Origin: CAZYQW01 sp964649825
Lineage (GTDB): Bacteria > Planctomycetota > B15-G4 > JADJEK01
Direction of reading: 5' to 3'
Assembly (NCBI GenBank): GCA_964649825.1
Contig: CAZYQW010000069.1
Location: 62,001 to 126,000, forward strand
Length of the DNA: 64,000 nucleotides
Both the position numbers and the translations under genes were made by a program. The notes below the pieces were generated by a model that was not told where the DNA came from, ran no database searches, and worked only from the letters and a program-made list of their open reading frames with translations. Shown here piece after piece: positions 61,882 to 64,000 of the stretch (positions within the stretch are counted from its first letter, which is position 1; the number at the start of each line of letters is the position of its first letter).

Positions 61882-63716
61882 CACTCCACCGTCACGCTCT
61901 TGGCGAGGTTGCGCGGCTTGTCGATGTCGCAGCCCCGCAGGTCGGCGATGTAGTACGCGAGCCGCTGCAGCGGCAGCACGTTGATCAAGGGAGAGAGTTC
62001 CTCTTCGACGGTGGGGACGGGGAGAACGCATTCGGCGAGGCGGCGGACCTGGGCGTCGCCGGCGGCGGCCACCGCGATCAGCCGACCTCCGCGCGCGCTC
62101 ACTTCCTGCATGTTCGACAGGACCTTGTCGTAGACGCGGCCTGGGGTCGCGACGACCACGACCGGCATGCTCGAGTCGATCAGCGCGATCGGACCGTGCT
62201 TCATCTCGCCGGCGGGATAGCCCTCGGCATGCACGTACGAGATCTCCTTCAGCTTCAGCGCGCCCTCGAGGGCGATCGGATAATTGAGCCCTCGGCCCAG
62301 GAAGAGAAAATCCGTCGCGGCCCGGAAGCGCTCGGCCGCCGCGAGGATCGGCTCGACCGACGCGAGGCACTCCTCCATCCGCAGCGGACACCGGCGCAGC
62401 GCGGCGACCGCGGCCGCCTCGGCCTGGGCGTCCATTCTCCCCCGCAGGACGGCGAGCCGCAGGCTCAGGATCTCGAGCGCGAGGAGCTGGGTCGTGAACG
62501 CCTTGGTCGACGCGACGCCGATCTCGGGGCCCGCGTCGGTCAGGATGACCGCGTCCGACTCGCGCGTGAGCGACGACCCCTTCACGTTCACGATCGACAC
62601 GAGGAGCGCACCCTCGTCGCGCGCGTCGCGTACCGCGGCGAGCGTATCGAGCGTTTCGCCCGACTGCGAGATCGCGACCACGAGGTGGCGATCGGCGAGG
62701 ATCGGATCGCGGTAGCGGAACTCGGAGGCGTAGTCGACGTCGACCGGGATTCCGGCGCGCGACTCGATCAGGAACTTGCCGACGAGGCCGGCGTGCCACG
62801 ACGTGCCGCACGCAACGATGCTGATCCGGTCGACCAGCTTCAGGTCCTCCTCGAGCGGAGCGATCGCGGCGAGGGAGACCCGCGAGTCGTGCTCGTCGAG
62901 GTAGCGCTTCATCGTCCGCGCGACCACGATCGGCTGCTCCTCGATCTCCTTCTCCATGAAGTGGCGGTAGCCGTTCTTCGCCGTCGCCTCGGCGTCCCAG
63001 TCGACGCGCTCCGCCGTCCACGCGCGCTCGTTCCCGTCGACGCCGACGATCCGCACGCCGTCGGGGGTGATCTCCACCACCTCGCCGTTGTCGAGGAAGA
63101 CGACGTCCCGCGTCACCTCGAGCAGCGCGGACACGTCGGACGCGAGGTAGTTCTCGTTCCGGCCGATCCCGACGACGAGCGGCGAGTCCTTGCGGCCGCC
63201 GATCAACACCCCCGGACGCCGTTGATCGAGCACCACGAACGCGTACGTCCCGTGGATCTCGCGCACCGAGCGGCAGACGGCCTCGAGGAGGTCGTCCGCT
63301 TCCTTCAGGTGTTCCTCGATGAGATGCGGGAGGACCTCCGAGTCCGTCTCCGACTCGAACGAGTGTCCCTTGCCGACGAGGCGCTCACGCAGCACGTCGT
63401 GGTTCTCGATGATCCCGTTGTGGATCAACGCGAGGTTGCCGGTGCCGTCGCGGTGCGGGTGCGCGTTCCGCTCGGTCGGTGCGCCGTGCGTCGCCCAGCG
63501 CGTGTGCCCGATCCCCGTCTCGCCGTGGATCGCCTGCTCGGCCACCGCGCGAGCGAGCGCGTCGATCCGTCCCTCGCGCCGCACCACCTTGAGCCCCGAC
63601 CCGTTCATCACGGCGACCCCCGCCGAGTCGTAGCCGCGGTACTCGAGATGCCGGAGTCCGCGCACGATCAACTCCGCGACGTCGCGTCGAGCCGTACTAC
63701 CGAAGATGCCACACAT
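61881..63716 (-). CDS. glmS: Glutamine--fructose-6-phosphate aminotransferase
   Basis: 611 residues, the normal length: class II glutaminase with C2 (MCGIFGS), HTRWATHG, HNGIIENH; two SIS domains about 290-410 and 455-590 (ISQSGETLDTLAAV, LGRGLNYPIALEGALKLKE), and the usual C-terminus DKPRNLAKSVTVE. It makes glucosamine 6-phosphate for amino-sugar synthesis, and here it sits in the polysaccharide operon, so a dedicated second copy is possible. No glmS ribozyme core is seen upstream; a hairpin (63729-63753) is. Confidence 0.95.
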   Translation of the reverse strand: MCGIFGSTARRDVAELIVRGLRHLEYRGYDSAGVAVMNGSGLKVVRREGRIDALARAVAEQAIHGETGIGHTRWATHGAPTERNAHPHRDGTGNLALIHNGIIENHDVLRERLVGKGHSFESETDSEVLPHLIEEHLKEADDLLEAVCRSVREIHGTYAFVVLDQRRPGVLIGGRKDSPLVVGIGRNENYLASDVSALLEVTRDVVFLDNGEVVEITPDGVRIVGVDGNERAWTAERVDWDAEATAKNGYRHFMEKEIEEQPIVVARTMKRYLDEHDSRVSLAAIAPLEEDLKLVDRISIVACGTSWHAGLVGKFLIESRAGIPVDVDYASEFRYRDPILADRHLVVAISQSGETLDTLAAVRDARDEGALLVSIVNVKGSSLTRESDAVILTDAGPEIGVASTKAFTTQLLALEILSLRLAVLRGRMDAQAEAAAVAALRRCPLRMEECLASVEPILAAAERFRAATDFLFLGRGLNYPIALEGALKLKEISYVHAEGYPAGEMKHGPIALIDSSMPVVVVATPGRVYDKVLSNMQEVSARGGRLIAVAAAGDAQVRRLAECVLPVPTVEEELSPLINVLPLQRLAYYIADLRGCDIDKPRNLAKSVTVE

Positions 63717-63728
63717 GGTCTTGGCCCA

Positions 63729-63753
63729 CTGACGACCGCCGTGCGGTCGTCAG
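63729..63753 (-). promoter_or_regulatory. 11-bp hairpin between the decarboxylase-like gene and glmS
   Basis: CTGACGACCGC (63729-63739) and GCGGTCGTCAG (63743-63753) are perfect complements with a 3-base loop. The stem covers the stop codon (63750-63752) of the upstream gene and ends 12 bases before the glmS ATG, so it sits where it would influence ribosome access or mRNA processing. No T run follows on the minus strand. Confidence 0.6.
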
Positions 63754-64000
63754 CCTTTCCGTGCGCCCTCGGCGCGCACCTTCTCCTGGAAAAACGACAG
63801 CGTCCTCTTCAAGCCTTCCTCGAGCGTCACGACCGGCTCCCAGCCCAGGATCTTGCGCGCCCGCGTGATGTCCGGCTGACGGATCTTGGGATCGTCGACC
63901 GGGAGCGCCTTATAGGTGATCGAGCTCGTCGAGCCGGTCAGCTCGACGACGCGCTTGGCGAACTCCAGGATCGTGATCTCGTACGGGTTGCCGATGTTGA
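63750..64000 (-). CDS. C-terminal part of a UDP-glucuronate decarboxylase-like SDR protein
   Basis: Only the last 83 residues are in the window; the gene continues past base 64000. The visible part reads NIGNPYEITILEFAKRVV, then DDPKIRQPDITRARKILGW and EPVVTLEEGLKRT, which is the C-terminal pattern of UDP-xylose synthase (UXS) and close epimerases. UXS makes UDP-xylose from UDP-glucuronate. The stop TGA at 63750-63752 is inside the hairpin before glmS. Confidence 0.8.
   Translation of the reverse strand, partial: NIGNPYEITILEFAKRVVELTGSTSSITYKALPVDDPKIRQPDITRARKILGWEPVVTLEEGLKRTLSFFQEKVRAEGARKG

Noticed and set aside
63717..63753. A glmS ribozyme
   Set aside because: Only a simple hairpin is present; the gap of 33 bases is too short for the ribozyme core.
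1..64000. tRNA, rRNA or CRISPR arrays
   Set aside because: No cloverleaf with the T-loop consensus, no ribosomal segment and no regularly spaced direct repeats were seen.

Overview
The window is high-GC, densely coded DNA that reads as a chromosome fragment of a Gram-negative, envelope-rich bacterium. The best guess is a Planctomycetota member. Reasons: a zinc-ribbon protein with a Pro/Glu-rich linker, several HEAT-repeat proteins ending in an LTG...WW motif, a secreted protein with a C-terminal beta-rich domain of a planctomycete style, and LPS-type genes (lpxH, gmhA, gmhB). The lineage is an inference; there is no rRNA, tRNA or CRISPR array.

Layout. 1-6.9 kb: a broken HEAT-like gene, a zinc-ribbon membrane protein, a NIL-domain protein, a HEAT-repeat protein, a secreted protein, an EpmA-like ligase and a coiled-coil membrane protein. 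7.1-9.8 kb: aldehyde dehydrogenase, an LPS-kinase-like protein and a small TPR-like protein. 10-14.5 kb: a four-gene operon for a Gld-type ABC-2 exporter (ATPase, permease, GldG-like, DUF4340). 14.8-19.2 kb: a Gfo/Idh/MocA oxidoreductase, a structured non-coding stretch with a strong terminator, a DUF547 lipoprotein, a degenerate GGDEF protein and a GspF-like protein. 19.3-28.7 kb (minus strand): response regulator-lpxH, then cmk-plsC-rpsA-lipoprotein-flippase-HEAT/TPR. 28.8-30 kb: gmhA-gmhB.

30.2-64 kb: a large exopolysaccharide locus of the type that accompanies exosortase A (XrtA/PEP-CTERM) systems: FemAB-like protein, GT39-like and GT2 transferases, a giant TPR protein, DUF3473-type polysaccharide deacetylase, glycosyltransferases including a TIGR03087-like one, an asparagine-synthetase-like amidotransferase, an O-ligase, a chain-length protein, an outer-membrane export protein, and nucleotide-sugar genes (rmlA/B/D, wecB, two epimerases, a UDP-sugar dehydrogenase, glmS and the end of a UDP-xylose-synthase-like gene). 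Most genes from glmS to 42.7 kb overlap by 1-8 bases, often as ATGA or GTGA, so they look translationally coupled. No exosortase is encoded inside the window.

Most unusual non-gene signals: (1) two 158-bp near-identical elements at 9836-9993 and 30039-30196 with 17-bp terminal inverted repeats and 4-bp flanking duplications (CTAG and CTAA), each folding as one long nested hairpin and each sitting exactly between the stop codons of convergent genes; (2) a candidate structured small RNA at about 15926-16168, with a UUCG hairpin, a long stem, a pyrimidine-rich loop and a textbook terminator; (3) hairpins in front of glmS, gmhA, the export gene and the GGDEF-like gene.
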